A stretch of 36,025 bases of DNA, from contig LPNZ01003397.1 in the NCBI GenBank assembly GCA_001655205.1, positions 1 to 36,025 of the forward strand, read 5' to 3'. Each line of letters opens with the position of its first letter. The first letter of the stretch is position 1. Shown one piece after another: positions 1 through 10,443 of the stretch. The notes under the pieces are model-generated. The model was not told the origin of the DNA. It worked only from the letters and a program-made list of their open reading frames with translations, and searched no databases. This DNA is from Lenisia limosa. Lineage: Eukaryota > Breviatea. Made by a program: the position numbers and the translations under genes.

Positions 1-1340
1 GATTTCTTTTACTGACCTTTTCAGAGTATCCAATCAGCAATGGGAGGTTTCAACGACACTCACTCTGAAAAGTTGGGGGGGGGGGGCTATGAGATTGAGG
101 CAGCAAGCACGCTTGACCCCTCAGACGTCTGCCATTAGCCTCGCGACAGGCCATTGGCTTCTCAGTTGACCCGAACGGGCTTGACACAGGCCCCATCATG
201 CCCGAGAAGAAGACAGACTCCACGAAAAGGGTTGGCTTTGGTCTTAGCTTTGCGGCTCGTTATTCATTGGCGTTGTTCATTGAGGTCATTTATTTTGCAT
301 ACTATATATCATATATATTATACAATATGGCTGATAGATGATTTGACCGCCCTCCCTGACCTTTTAGTCTGGGCGCATGTCCTCAATGTCTCTTTCGGAA
401 AGCACCACGTCTCTCAACGGTTTCCGAAGTGTCCAACGACTTGACAAGGTAGGCACTGGACCGTCCCGCTCACGCCCAGGCTTTTGAGCAATCCATTCGG
501 AAGAGATGGAGCACGCGATTGTGGCATGGCGATACCAACAGCATGGACGCACAACAATGGACCAACCTGGTGAGTCCTTACTAACTCGAATCTCTTTGAC
601 GGATTCATTGAAGACCCACAATTGTCTTGTTCTTAATATTGAGTGACTCTTCAGTTCCAACAAACGTCACTTTGGCTCCACATGGGCCCGGGTAGTTTTG
701 TCGAGAACCTAGACCCTGGCTGCTGCATCCACTCCATAGACCTCCATCAAGTATGCTAGAGGCCTTGCTTGGCTGACATGCACTTTATACCATTCTTCTG
801 CGATTGTAACAATGCAGTTGTGTGCCGCCATTCTGTTGGACAGGATTGACAGTGTCACGTGCCGTCGCGCATTCGACAGGCGAATGGCCAACTTGGTGGG
901 CATGCCTTGCTTTGCTCTTTTTCAGATTGATTCTCACCGGTTAGCCCGCAAAATGGAAGTCCCTCTCTGACGCCAACATTTCCGCAATGCTTCTGTCAAT
1001 CCAAGGGCTGCCTTGTATTGTCGCCCCCCTCTGCACCACCATGCCTGATTGTGCTGTTTCGGTCTGCTGGAGGGCTTGCTCTTGGCTTTACTATGAAAAT
1101 GATGACCTAACCTCGCAGACGATGATGAGTTTGTTGGAGGCTATGATTGGAGGCACCCCTATTGGCGAGGCTCTCCACTCGAAATCCAAAGTGCCTGGTA
1201 GGTGCTATGATGGGCATTGATGGTGTTGATGATGCTTGATTTACTGTGTAGGTACTGCTATTGACAGGATCCACGCTTTTTCCATGAGGGTTGTTGGTTT
1301 GGGGTTGGTATCGGTTGCAAGAAAGTCAGGCAGTGATTAG
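1..1340 (+). CDS. 3' portion of an unrecognised multi-exon gene
   Basis: I do not recognise the family. Splicing with GT-AG introns of 31 nt and more joins exons at 368-448, 480-569, 655-750, 818-895, 926-1197 and 1252-1340, ending in TAG. Earlier coding (VDPNGLDTGPIMPEKK near 170-230, and an exon from about 25) is likely, but its joins are unclear. The product is basic and Ser-rich at first (MSSMSLSESTTSLNGF), then helical and Cys/Trp-rich (SLWLHMGPGSFVENLDPG, then SAMLLSIQGLPC). The exon at 926 needs one base removed in the A-run at 950-953 (reading LARKWKSLSDAN) to stay open and keep phase with the last exon. This may be an assembly homopolymer error or a real lesion. The 5' end lies outside the window. 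Confidence 0.55.
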
Positions 1341-1468
1341 GTTGTATTCTAGTGCTATTATGTTTCAGTATGTTTCCATGTATTTCTTTTTTGTGCTATC
1401 AAATTTTGTTTTTGTTTTCGCTCAAAGACTCAAGTTGGGACCGACAGAATTAATTTGGAAGGTGCTGA

Positions 1469-1474
1469 AATAAA
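1469..1474 (+). terminator. candidate poly(A) signal AATAAA for the first gene
   Basis: AATAAA lies about 130 nt after the TAG stop at 1340 in AT-rich sequence. It is the only exact hexamer I noticed between that stop and the gap. The assignment is by position only. Confidence 0.3.
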
Positions 1475-1539
1475 TAGTATGTATCAAAAAACGAAATGGG
1501 TGTTGGCTCAAAACAGCCTGAGGGGGAACTTCGCCGCAT

Positions 1540-1623
1540 NNNNNNNNNNNNNNNNNNNNNNNNNNNNNNNNNNNNNNNNNNNNNNNNNNNNNNNNNNNNN
1601 NNNNNNNNNNNNNNNNNNNNNNN
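1540..1623. other. assembly gap (84 N)
   Basis: A run of N. The 1341-1670 interval around it holds AT-rich presumed 3' UTR and no other gene I can support. The 3' end of the minus-strand gene that starts upstream probably falls in or beyond this gap. Confidence 0.95.
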
Positions 1624-1670
1624 TTGGACCGGACCTGAAGTCAGTCATTACCAACTACATTGACTCCAAC

Positions 1671-2275
1671 CTGAGTGGGTCTGCGCCTCAAGTTCGGACT
1701 GAGCAGCAAAATCCAGGTCAAGCGTGGCAAGCTTGATTCGCCCCTCAAGAATCTTATCCGTATTGATCTGCGAGGTAAAACCAATCAGATTCGGTCAAAC
1801 CTCCACAGGTATGGAATAGTAGGACTGCATTGTCCCGCGTGTAGCTCCCCACATTGCTCCAGTCCAGCCGCCGAGAGTACCGCAAATCTCCTTACCCTTC
1901 AGCTTTCCCAGGGCGGGCGCAGCTGTTTGGTCAGAACATGGTCTGGTCAAGAACACCAGAGGAAATAAGGATTTGGGCTATAGGGTCATTTGTATCATTT
2001 ACAAATTAGGAAGAATACAAAATACATTGTTCCGAAAGACAGAATGTATCTATTTAACCTCGATGTTATTCCGGGCTTCTCTGTCAGGAATCAATACAAG
2101 TGTGGTGTGGTAAATCTCCTCAGTATTGCTAGTCGTATTGTAAAATGTGATTCCAGAGAGTGATTGAAAGCACAGACCTATTGATGCAGTGAGAGCAAAG
2201 AGGGGGGCACGCGGTACCATGAGGGACATAAGGGATGCGGCCGTGCCGATATGCATGCCATGTGACGACCCTACC
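1671..2275 (-). CDS. exons of an unrecognised minus-strand gene, partial
   Basis: Three consecutive minus-strand exons join in phase with GT-AG introns: 2275-2059, 1977-1807 and 1767-1671. They give a hydrophobic segment (SLMVPRAPLFALTASIGLCF), then a Gly/Trp-rich stretch (CGTLGGWTGAMWGATRG) and an acidic stretch (GRIKLATLDLDFAAQSELE). The 3' end runs toward the gap at 1540-1623. The family is not recognised. The first exon faintly recalls small membrane proteins such as TMEM256, but the rest does not support that. Competing plus-strand frames here need a frameshift, so minus is preferred. Confidence 0.4.
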
Positions 2276-2605
2276 CTGCATAGCATCAGTACATGTCATC
2301 TTTAGCTAGCTCTTTTCTTGACCGACTCCATCAAAGTTAATACAGAAACCGGGAATTGTGAAAATATCAATATCTGCATATTTTTGGACCATAGGGAACT
2401 CATTATACTAGTATTCGCAAAAACACACAACAGCAAAACCTACGATTGGCCTGCAAGAATGCCGTTTACTTTACTTTCAAAAGTCGCTGCTGCAATGCTG
2501 TCCATTCGCCCTAGCTCCGCGGGGGCTTTCATATCCGGGAACTATTACATTAGAGGAGGACCACAAAAACAGCCCATCTCCCTACAAGGAAAACAAAACT
2601 AAGGA

Positions 2606-3017
2606 TTATGAATCTATCTCATGAGGAAGAAACAAACTATAAATACTACATCTGTCTCCACTTCCCACGCTGAAAAGCTCAGTAAGGCTAAATCTGTTCC
2701 TCAACACCGTGAGGAAGGCTTCAGAGGTATGCAGAATATCAGCCGCAAACACCGGCGGCACGTCACCCTTCTCTATCAAGTAGTCCACATGCATAGCCGA
2801 GTGCAGGCCTTCTGAATCGTTAAAATGCTCGAATACTGCCTGCCCCCCTTCATCTTTCAATACTAATCTGACAATATTGCCTTAATTAGTGAATATCTTA
2901 TCATGTGTTCAGATCGAATGTCCCCAAACTCCCGCAATGAGAAATACCAAATCCAAAGTATTAACCTATGAAAGACAAACCAGGCTTGAGGCTAAACAGA
3001 AGAGGCGCCGGGGCCAT
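2606..3017 (-). CDS. small unrecognised minus-strand coding segment
   Basis: An ATG in good context at 3017 (MAPAPLLFSLKP) can be spliced to a frame reading EGGQAVFEHFNDSEGL and then DVPPVFAADILHTSEAF. The segment ends either at the TAA near 2606 or, if a 38-nt intron is removed, a little earlier. It could be the 5' part of the gene at 1671-2275, but I could not find joins that keep phase across 2276-2605. Amino-acid composition looks protein-like, and no family is recognised. Confidence 0.3.
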
Positions 3018-3379
3018 TGTTTCCAGGGATGTCAACGCAATGCTTTTAGAAAGGTCAACTGTTCACTTTTCACTGTTCAGTCTGCTGGAGTGGAGGGGCG
3101 GACCTGATCAACTAGTTACACAGCTTGTTTTCTGGAGTTGCTTGTTGCGGGCTGTTAAATTAGTGGTGTGTTTTCAAATATAATGTGTATTTTTGTGTGT
3201 AAAAGGCCTGTATTTGCGATTTGTGAAAGAGAGGGGGCAACGCGGCCGGCAATTTGCCTTTTAGCAAAATTTTGACTTTGCTCATTTTTATTTAATTTTA
3301 CTGTTTTATTTATTTATTTATTGTATTAGAGTTAAAGAAATTGGAACTGGAACCATAGCTACCTCCAAATGTAGACGCC
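3018..3379. other. intergenic, AT-rich
   Basis: I see no exon I can support here. The stretch near 3280-3330 is T/A-rich with repeated TTTA units and precedes the start codon at 3380, so it may be promoter or 5' UTR of the next gene. Confidence 0.5.
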
Positions 3380-6300
3380 ATGCCTAACCCATACTCGCCA
3401 GCGCCCCCAAAGGGGCCTAACAATGGCCGATCATCTGCAAAATCAAAGTTAGTGTGGGCCATGAACACATCTCGTCTTCTCCGTCAGGCTTCACCTTCTT
3501 ATGATGTATCTTCTCTCTCTAATTGAGGTCCTGATCTTTTCAGGGGACGAAAGTCGACTAAATCGGTTAAGCCAAAACCATCATCACAAAAAAGGTTTGA
3601 AGGATAGACGAGATTTGTTGAGAGAGCATGCTGCTGCTCTGTGCTCAATAACTCTCTCAGAACTACATCACTTCCTGGCTTCCCACAGATACAACAAGAG
3701 AGTAAACAACCAAGTGAGCCATTGGGAATCTTGTTGTCCTGGAACGTTCAGAAAAGAGTTACCTCCTTTACCTCCATAGCCATGTCACCACGGGAGCTCT
3801 TGGAAAGTGCTCAGCCTATCAGGTAGGGTACATGATTGCATTGTGACGGGTTGGGGGTAGAGGGTACAGAGAAGAATCGCATTTGTTTTTTGATATGGAG
3901 TCTGGGATATAATCAGTTCCATTGGTCACGAAAGCCCTAAGGCTTCCAGCTTGGTGAACGCGAATGGTGGCACAAGTCCAAGACCCTCGGCGGTTGGACT
4001 CACTCTCCCGATGGGATCCGTAAACAGACAATCTTCACTGCAGTCCATATCCTCAACTTCAAGCTCCCCTAAAGTCGCCATTCCACAAGTACGAGACGAT
4101 ACCTTTGGAATGAACAAGCCCACTTGGAATCCAGCCGGATTGTCATTACCCCCCCCCCCCNNNNNNNNNNNNNNNNNNNNNNNNNNNNNNNNNNNNNNNN
4201 NNNNNNNNNNNNNNNNNNNNNNNNNNNNNNNNNNNNNNNNNNNNNNNNNGTAGGCCCGGTAGTAAGATGTCATTTTCGTTTGTGTGTTATGACTGTCAGG
4301 TCAAGCCACCCCCCGCTTCCTTCGCAACTCAACCAATCGTTCAAGCCACCAGGGTCCAAGACAGCCCAGTCCGTTTGTATGTTGGACGGACCCTTGTTTA
4401 TACATGTATATGCGGTCCCTCTGACGCTGCAGCAAAACAGCCCCCCGGACGGCTGTCGTCCCTTGCTGCAGTCCCCAATCAGCGCCCCACCAACACTCNN
4501 NNNNNNNNNNNNNNNNNNNNNNNNNNNNNNNNNNNNNNNNNNNNNNNNNNNNNNNNACTATGCCATTGCTGTCTACTTTTTTTTTGCTGCTAATTGAGTA
4601 TCTACGTATTATATGGTTCCCTAAAACACTAAATTGGATTGGTCTGGTGCACTGGGCTGCATTTGTTGTGACTCACGCCTGCAGTTGAACCTCAGCAACC
4701 TGCGGTCCCTTGCTGATCTGCCTGCTTTGAAACGTTCCAGCAATCCTCCGCCCCCTTCTTCCATACCCTCCGCTCCATCCACATCCCTTAACCAAAAGCA
4801 AGTGCTGTCACGTCCGTCTTATGAGAAGCTAAAGACTCCGGCAGCCGATTTTCCTCTGGTCGTTGAGGCCCCGTCCACTTCCTCCGAAACCCCATCAAGT
4901 CAACAAGCTATCCCCCCCTCCCAGCCTTCCGCACCTATGGCAAAACCAGTCGAAAAGCCCGCACCTGTGGCAAAACCAGTCGAAAAGCCTACACCATCCA
5001 CCCTATCCCCCCGTCTTGCCCCTGAATCGTCGCCCCGAATAGGCTCATCTATGTCACCCAAAAAGGAAAGTTCACCCAGCTCTTGCCGCACCCCTCGCGG
5101 CCGCTTATCGGGCCTTATTGACCACAGTGAACCTGAAGCCCCCCTCCGAGCCTCTCCCAGCCTTGACGACGACCTCGATACCCATGATTCCTTCGTGCGC
5201 AAGCTGCGGTTACGTCCCTCCAAAATTGCCGTTGATTCCCACGGTCCGGAGCTATCAGCCCGAAGCACCGCCAAGTCCCTTGTTCAAGGCTCTTCTGAAT
5301 CCGAGGCTCTAGATGACATCATAATCCCAGGCCAAACTGGCAACGACGAAAGCTCGGACATAATGTAGGAATGGGTTTGTCTTCAACTTTCCATCTCAAT
5401 TTGGTGTTTTTGACGATATAGGCACCCCATGTCGCCACGGAGTCATCGGGCTAGCATCGGCGGCGGAGGCTCCACTCGCAGCCTCCGGGCCTTGGACCAA
5501 GCCTTCCAAAACACATGGACTGCACCACACGTGGAGCCACGCTCAACTGTTGCGTCAACGCGCAGTCTCACCAGCAGCCATCATGAGCATAGGGGCTATG
5601 ATGAGGAGTTCCATGAGTCAGGTAGGGGACAAATCAAATCATATGCTTTTTCTGAACCTTCACCTACCCTGCCCTTCTTCCCATATCATATGCGTTTTTT
5701 GTAGCATTTTTAGTAGCTTTTACATGGAAAGGCGAGACAAGGATCATAATCTCTATTGAAACTAGGATCATAGAGAGTAAAGTCTCTATTGAAACTAAGA
5801 TCATAGAGAGTAAAGTCTCTTTTGAAACAAGGATCATAGAGATCCGCTGGTTTTTCCGCAATGATACACCACAGCCCCTCACTGGTTCAGACGGAGAAAG
5901 CAGCTCCGGACGGCCTACTGACAGTGATGATGATTCCGAAATTAGCAATTACCGTGCTCAGTTGACTTCGTCTCAACTGTCGCGCAGTCTTCGGCTTTCA
6001 CGCAATCCATCCATTGTTGAGCACCAAGATCTGAGTGATGTCGGCGAGGCCTCTGAAAATGACTTCACAGACGAAGCCCAGGTGTGCAGGTTTAGTGAGG
6101 CCTCGGGTACTCTTGGTCTCATTCGAGCAAAGAAGGAAGTAATAAGACAGTATTTAAAGGGTTGTAACACAATTCACAATTCAGCGATATCCTAGTATTG
6201 ATACTTCATTTGGAATGGAGTGTAGCTCTAGCTAGCAATGTAACCAATCAGGGCTTTACTGCCGAGAAAGAGGACGCATTCGAAGTCATGCACTACGGCA

Positions 6301-7136
6301 GCTCAAAACAGGTTCTTCAGGAACATGATGGTTTGTTGGGTTCAATCTAGGGTGGTTCTCACACTTGTTAGAGTTGGCTCAAGAGGAAGCTCAGGAAAGT
6401 ATTGGACAGCTACCTTCCTTCAGGAAAACACGAGAGTGGGATAACATTTTCTGTTTACACATATCTAGACGATCGGAATCCCATGAAGAGCGAATTGCAA
6501 AGTTCAAGAGGACCAGTATTCATGACAAATTGAGAGTTAGTTCCGACCAATCTGCTGAAATCAAAATCTAGTAGATTTTTCTTGTGAATAATGGGTTTTT
6601 TTTTATCTTCATGATCTTTAGAACTAGGTTAATCTTTTTGCTGACTATTTAGGGGTGGAGACTCCGATCAATCCAGCGGATCACGCAGTCTCGAAAAGAA
6701 GCCGTAGGAGGGCTGTCCCCTCCCCCGCTACCCCGACAACATATACATAACATAATATTTTTCATCAAATCATCTGAGAAGTCTTTTCATGAACTCTTCA
6801 GGATCATCGAAGGAAGCTGTTGATCCAAATGCAAAAGGAGCGCATTTTGACAGAGGTGAGAGGGAACTGCTGCTATCTTTTCCAGCCCTCTTTACCTGGA
6901 TAACACCCTAGATTCCACGGTTTCTGGTTCACGACATTATGGAGGAGTGTCTCCCTGTTGTCAAACAAACGACTGCCTATTATTTGTGAGTTCTCAATGG
7001 GCCTTTCTGTCAGTGTTTTCAAGAACCCATCATCATGGAATGTAGGGCTACTCTCGGTCCGAAAAGTGTGATAACACGCAAGTCCAAACAGCACTACAAC
7101 CAAATTCTTGAGATGCTTGGAAGGCCGCCAGAGTAG
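3380..7136 (+). CDS. long Ser/Pro-rich, C-terminally charged protein, function unknown
   Basis: The start is MPNPYSPAPPKGPNNGRSS. The N-terminal two thirds are low-complexity Ser/Pro/Thr (for example SPRPSAVGLTLPMGS and the repeated AKPVEKP near 4940-4990), typical of disorder. The largest exon ends near 5366. Later exons turn acidic (PTDSDDDSEISNYR), then Lys/Glu/Arg-rich helix (ESHEERIAKFKRTSI, DHRRKLLIQMQKERILTE). The C-terminus is ITRKSKQHYNQILEMLGRPPE with the stop at 7134-7136. Introns are often 31 to 40 nt. Two N gaps (4161-4249, 4499-4556) interrupt it, so some exons are missing. The joins near 6990-7020 are uncertain. The helical tail suggests a scaffold or cytoskeletal protein; that is inference, and no named family is recognised. 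It converges with the next gene, 159 bp away. Confidence 0.6.
4161..4249. other. assembly gap (89 N) preceded by poly-C
   Basis: The sequence before the gap ends in a run of 12 C inside a coding exon. A second gap, 4499-4556 (58 N), follows in the same gene. Confidence 0.95.
5734..5841 (+). repeat. 33-bp tandem repeat, reading-frame compatible
   Basis: Two full 33-bp units (5758-5790, 5791-5823) differ at only a few bases and are flanked by partial units. The array is open in the frame of the downstream exon and would encode an 11-residue repeat of the type ETRIIESKVSI. An acceptor upstream (AG before 5716) would include it in the mature protein; the acceptor near 5878 would make it intronic. 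Period 33 with no stops favours coding, but both are possible. Confidence 0.75.
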
Positions 7137-7294
7137 TCCGAGTCGTTATACTGTAGTTGTTTAGGGTATTAGTTTCTTAGAGGTTTCATTATCGAGCTGG
7201 ATATCGTATTATGTATTTGCTGTTTCAATTTTCAACCAATTCCCCCACCACATAAAGCTTATGACCATAGGAGGCCGGCCGGTTAGCATTTTAG

Positions 7295-9946
7295 TCAGTT
7301 GTAAACCTGAAAGTCAGGCCAATACAAACAACTTGACATTAAAACAGTAACGTACCTGGGCTTCGAGTATTTGCATTCTCTGCGTTAACATGTGACAGCC
7401 TTGGCAGCAATTTGGCATCATGGGTCCCTGGTGCTGAGGGTGACCTTGGTACATATCAGGCTCCATCGGCCCGAGTCCAGACTAAAGGAGTAACCGTCCA
7501 ATTCGTATTGTTCCACAAACGTTTTGAGGGGATGGTGCAATAATATTTGCATTGTTTTCTTTGAGATCATCCTAAACAGCCATAAGACAGGAGGTAAAAG
7601 CAACACTAGTCTGAAGTCCGCCAACCTGTGAAGAGGTATCCCGTGGTGAAAATGGTGGCGTCGGTTATTGACTGGGTTCATTGAGTGGTGGGTAGGGGCC
7701 ACAGAGCCTTCGTCACTACTGTAGAAGTCCTCATCTTCGTTTACAGTTGGAGCCTCAGGCTGAAGGGGACGATATACCTCTTCAGGGACATCCGACTCGG
7801 GTTGCGGCTGCATGAGACTTGCAGCAGCAACAAAGGGGGGTTGATGGCTGGCGGTGTATGCTGAGGTGGAGCTGAAACGTAAATTGCACTGGAAAAGCCT
7901 ACCTGGGGAGAAGGTCATCCACTTCTGATGAGGACTCCTCATCGCTACTTGAACTGAACCCAAATAAGGACGATGTAACGCAGAAACTGTATTTCATAAT
8001 GCTAATCTCCCTGTATATCAATTCATATGTATGCTACTATGACTCACTCTGTGTCGCCAAATAGAGGGTCGTCTCCATTATAACAAATAAACTGCCGACC
8101 CTGGTGGTACTGGATACCTGGGGTAACTACAACATCAATGGAAAAATTAGAAAAAAAAAAAACACAAATGTAAGCAAGCTTTTAAAAAGAGTCAAAATGC
8201 TCTAATCCCACATACTCATACAAATGTTGAGAAAATCAGACAGTTGTAAGATACTGAGAACTGATGGAAGAAATGGGCACATTTTGTCGACTTTTGTCTC
8301 CAAAACTGCAAGAGGAATACCCTAATCAGTGATGAGTCTCTCATTACCCAACCTCGTCCCCTGCCATTTGGGCTACCCTCTGGATGCATGCGAGGTCTCT
8401 TTTAACATCTTTATCCGAGTCTGTAAAAGGTACTGGATTGTGGCTTTCTACGAAGGTAAAAACCGATTTCACACAGTGCATAGCAGATGCCTCGTCATAC
8501 CAGGAGCTTGGGGGTTGGAGGTATTAGCTTCGGGGGCTGAGGGGTGCTAGACCTGTCAATACATGGCAAAAAGATCCTTTCTTACATGAAGCTCAAGAGC
8601 TGGGAAGATTTCTTCATTGTCAATAATGTCCGAAATGTTGATATTCGTTAGAATATGAAATATGCAATCTGATTAGTGCCTCAATGCTCACCAAACAATT
8701 AAAACTCTGAACGGAGGCACCTGGTGGAATCTCCATCCCAACTCAAAAAAAGCGCTCCAAACCAACAATACTATAGGCAGCCTCGAGCTGGGTTTTGACA
8801 ACTTCAGGCGCCTACATCATTAGAGCAACAAATGATTCAGAAGGCAAGAAGTCGGACAAACCGATTGATAGGCAGAGGCAGGGGCATTATACGAGGCTGC
8901 ACTTGTGCTTGCTTTGAGTTTACCCAGCTCACTAGGCTTTCTGAAGACGTAAAAAGACTGTAAACACGAAAACAAATCAGTCCCTTGCATACACCATCTT
9001 TGAGCACGGGTTGAAACTCAGAATTTTGGCTTTTGGCGGGATGTTTGACACACCCAAGTAAGTGAAGAACCTAAATAATGAAGACTATTCATGGCAGGTG
9101 TAGAGAACCCACCTCTTTTTACTGTTGATTCCAACTGCATATACAGACATTCCTGGTAGTGTTAAAGAAGTAAGATATCACCATCGATTACATACTCACT
9201 CAAGGCTCACAAACCTCTTGTTAAATGTGTCATTGAAACGCAATTGAAGAATGTGGGTGGGGTGTTCTTAAGCTGGAAGGTCAAGCAATTGGTGTCAACC
9301 AAATTAAAAAAGCTTGTCCCAGCCAACAATGTCTTTGAGCGTTGTCGTTGCGTCTGTTAGTTCAATCGGCCACTGCTTGAATGACGGGCTCTTTTCTACC
9401 TGTATCCGTCAGCATCCGAATAGTCAGCAACACTTCGTACCGCAAGAACAAACTTCCGACACAGGTTCACAAGTCGATCTTGGGCCATGGGGAAGGTGGG
9501 GAAAACCTGTGCAAAGGTGTGAAATTCGATGTAATAACGGAATACTAAGGAATCAAATGAGAAACACAAGAGTATTAACTTGTGAAAGTTGTGCTACCAC
9601 TATGGCCCCAAAAATACAGTCCCCCAACATTGTAGGCTTTGAGAACATCTGGAGAAGGGTGTGGAGGCCATTGAGGTTTACCTACAGGTGTGCCCTGCTT
9701 TTGTCCCCTTTATAATTCTGCTTACTACTGATTGGCCATCCTTCACTGTATAGCGCCGTGTATTATGATTGTACTCAATGCCAGGGCAAACTAAAATGGT
9801 TAAGACGAGACCAGTCAAAGTGAAGCATGAGTAATGGGACCCACTGAGGATAGCTTCCTGTAGTCCTGGATAGCCGTACTCATTAACGTTAATGGGCATT
9901 CCCAGTGTATCAACGGTATTTTTATAAAATTTTGAGGGCTTTGCAT
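7295..9946 (-). CDS. unrecognised multi-exon protein with CCxxC motif and C-terminal helix
   Basis: About 15 exons can be joined in phase on the minus strand. The N-terminal half looks globular (NLNGLHTLLQMFSKPTMLGD, MAQDRLVNLCRKFVLA, FFTYLGVSNIPPKAKIL, FYVFRKPSELGKLKAS). The middle has TPGIQYHQGRQFICYNGDDP followed by an acidic Ser tract (SSSDEESSSEVDD). The C-terminus is NCCQGCHMLTQRMQILEAQ then VYN and the stop at 7297-7295. The Cys cluster followed by a short heptad-like helix loosely recalls the Cys-rich/coiled-coil part of STIL, but I cannot align the rest, so I do not name it. The start is uncertain: ATG at 9946 and ATG at 9899 are in different frames, and the second continues cleanly into the next exons. 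An exon near 8740 may contain a T-run error. Confidence 0.55.
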
Positions 9947-10443
9947 CGCAGAAGTGAATAAGCGTAAATTTCAACAGAAGGGAAGAGAGGTGACAGAGCT
10001 CAATCAAAAAAAAAAGGGGGGGGGGCGGACTCAACAACCGCTATGTCTGCTTGGCTACAGCAAGCTCTGCGTGTTCTCTATCTTACTTATTATATCACTG
10101 ATCACTATTTTTAGAAGAGGTGAAGAGGAGGGTGTTTTGGGGGTTGCTGAACTTTGATTGAAAGGCATCGTTATATCCACTCCATGGCTGGTTAGTTCCC
10201 CTTCTTGACTCAAATCCCTCCAAACTCTCGTCAGCCTCTCCTCTCCCTCCCCCCTTTTCCCCCTTCTGTACAATCTGTCTGTATAAACGTATACTACCTT
10301 ATACTACACAATATATTCAGAAGAATCCGAAGAATCCACCACAGAACTACTTTACATTGTCACCAGCAGAATATTCCAATCATCAACTTTCCTTGAGCAA
10401 AACCTCTCATTGAAAACCACCTCTTAGCTGTTAAGCAGGCAGT
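9947..10443. promoter_or_regulatory. divergent intergenic region with candidate TATA
   Basis: This lies between two oppositely oriented genes. It contains an A-run followed by about 10 G near 10010-10025, a pyrimidine-rich tract near 10225-10265, and TATAAA at 10282-10287, about 160 nt upstream of the ATG at 10444 on the plus strand. No exon supported. Promoter role is by position. Confidence 0.4.

Noticed and set aside
1455-1968. Plus-strand open frames reading GPDLKSVITNYIDSN and KFGLSSKIQVKRGKLDS
   Set aside because: They need a frameshift to join. The minus strand of the same bases gives three exons with GT-AG sites and matching phase, so the plus frames are treated as shadows.
2050-2286. 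Possible TMEM256/DUF423-like membrane protein
   Set aside because: Only one hydrophobic stretch is loosely similar, and the following exons do not continue the family pattern.
7295-7460. Calling the 7295-9946 gene STIL from its Cys-rich tail and short helix
   Set aside because: The N-terminal half shows no STIL signature that I can align; the resemblance is too short.
7418-7963. Continuous 181-aa minus-strand ORF as a single-exon gene
   Set aside because: It reads through at least three introns with good donors and acceptors; the spliced version joins in phase to upstream and downstream exons.
9314-9715. Plus-strand 133-aa ORF
   Set aside because: It is antisense to well-phased exons of the minus-strand gene at 7295-9946 and has no splice or family support.
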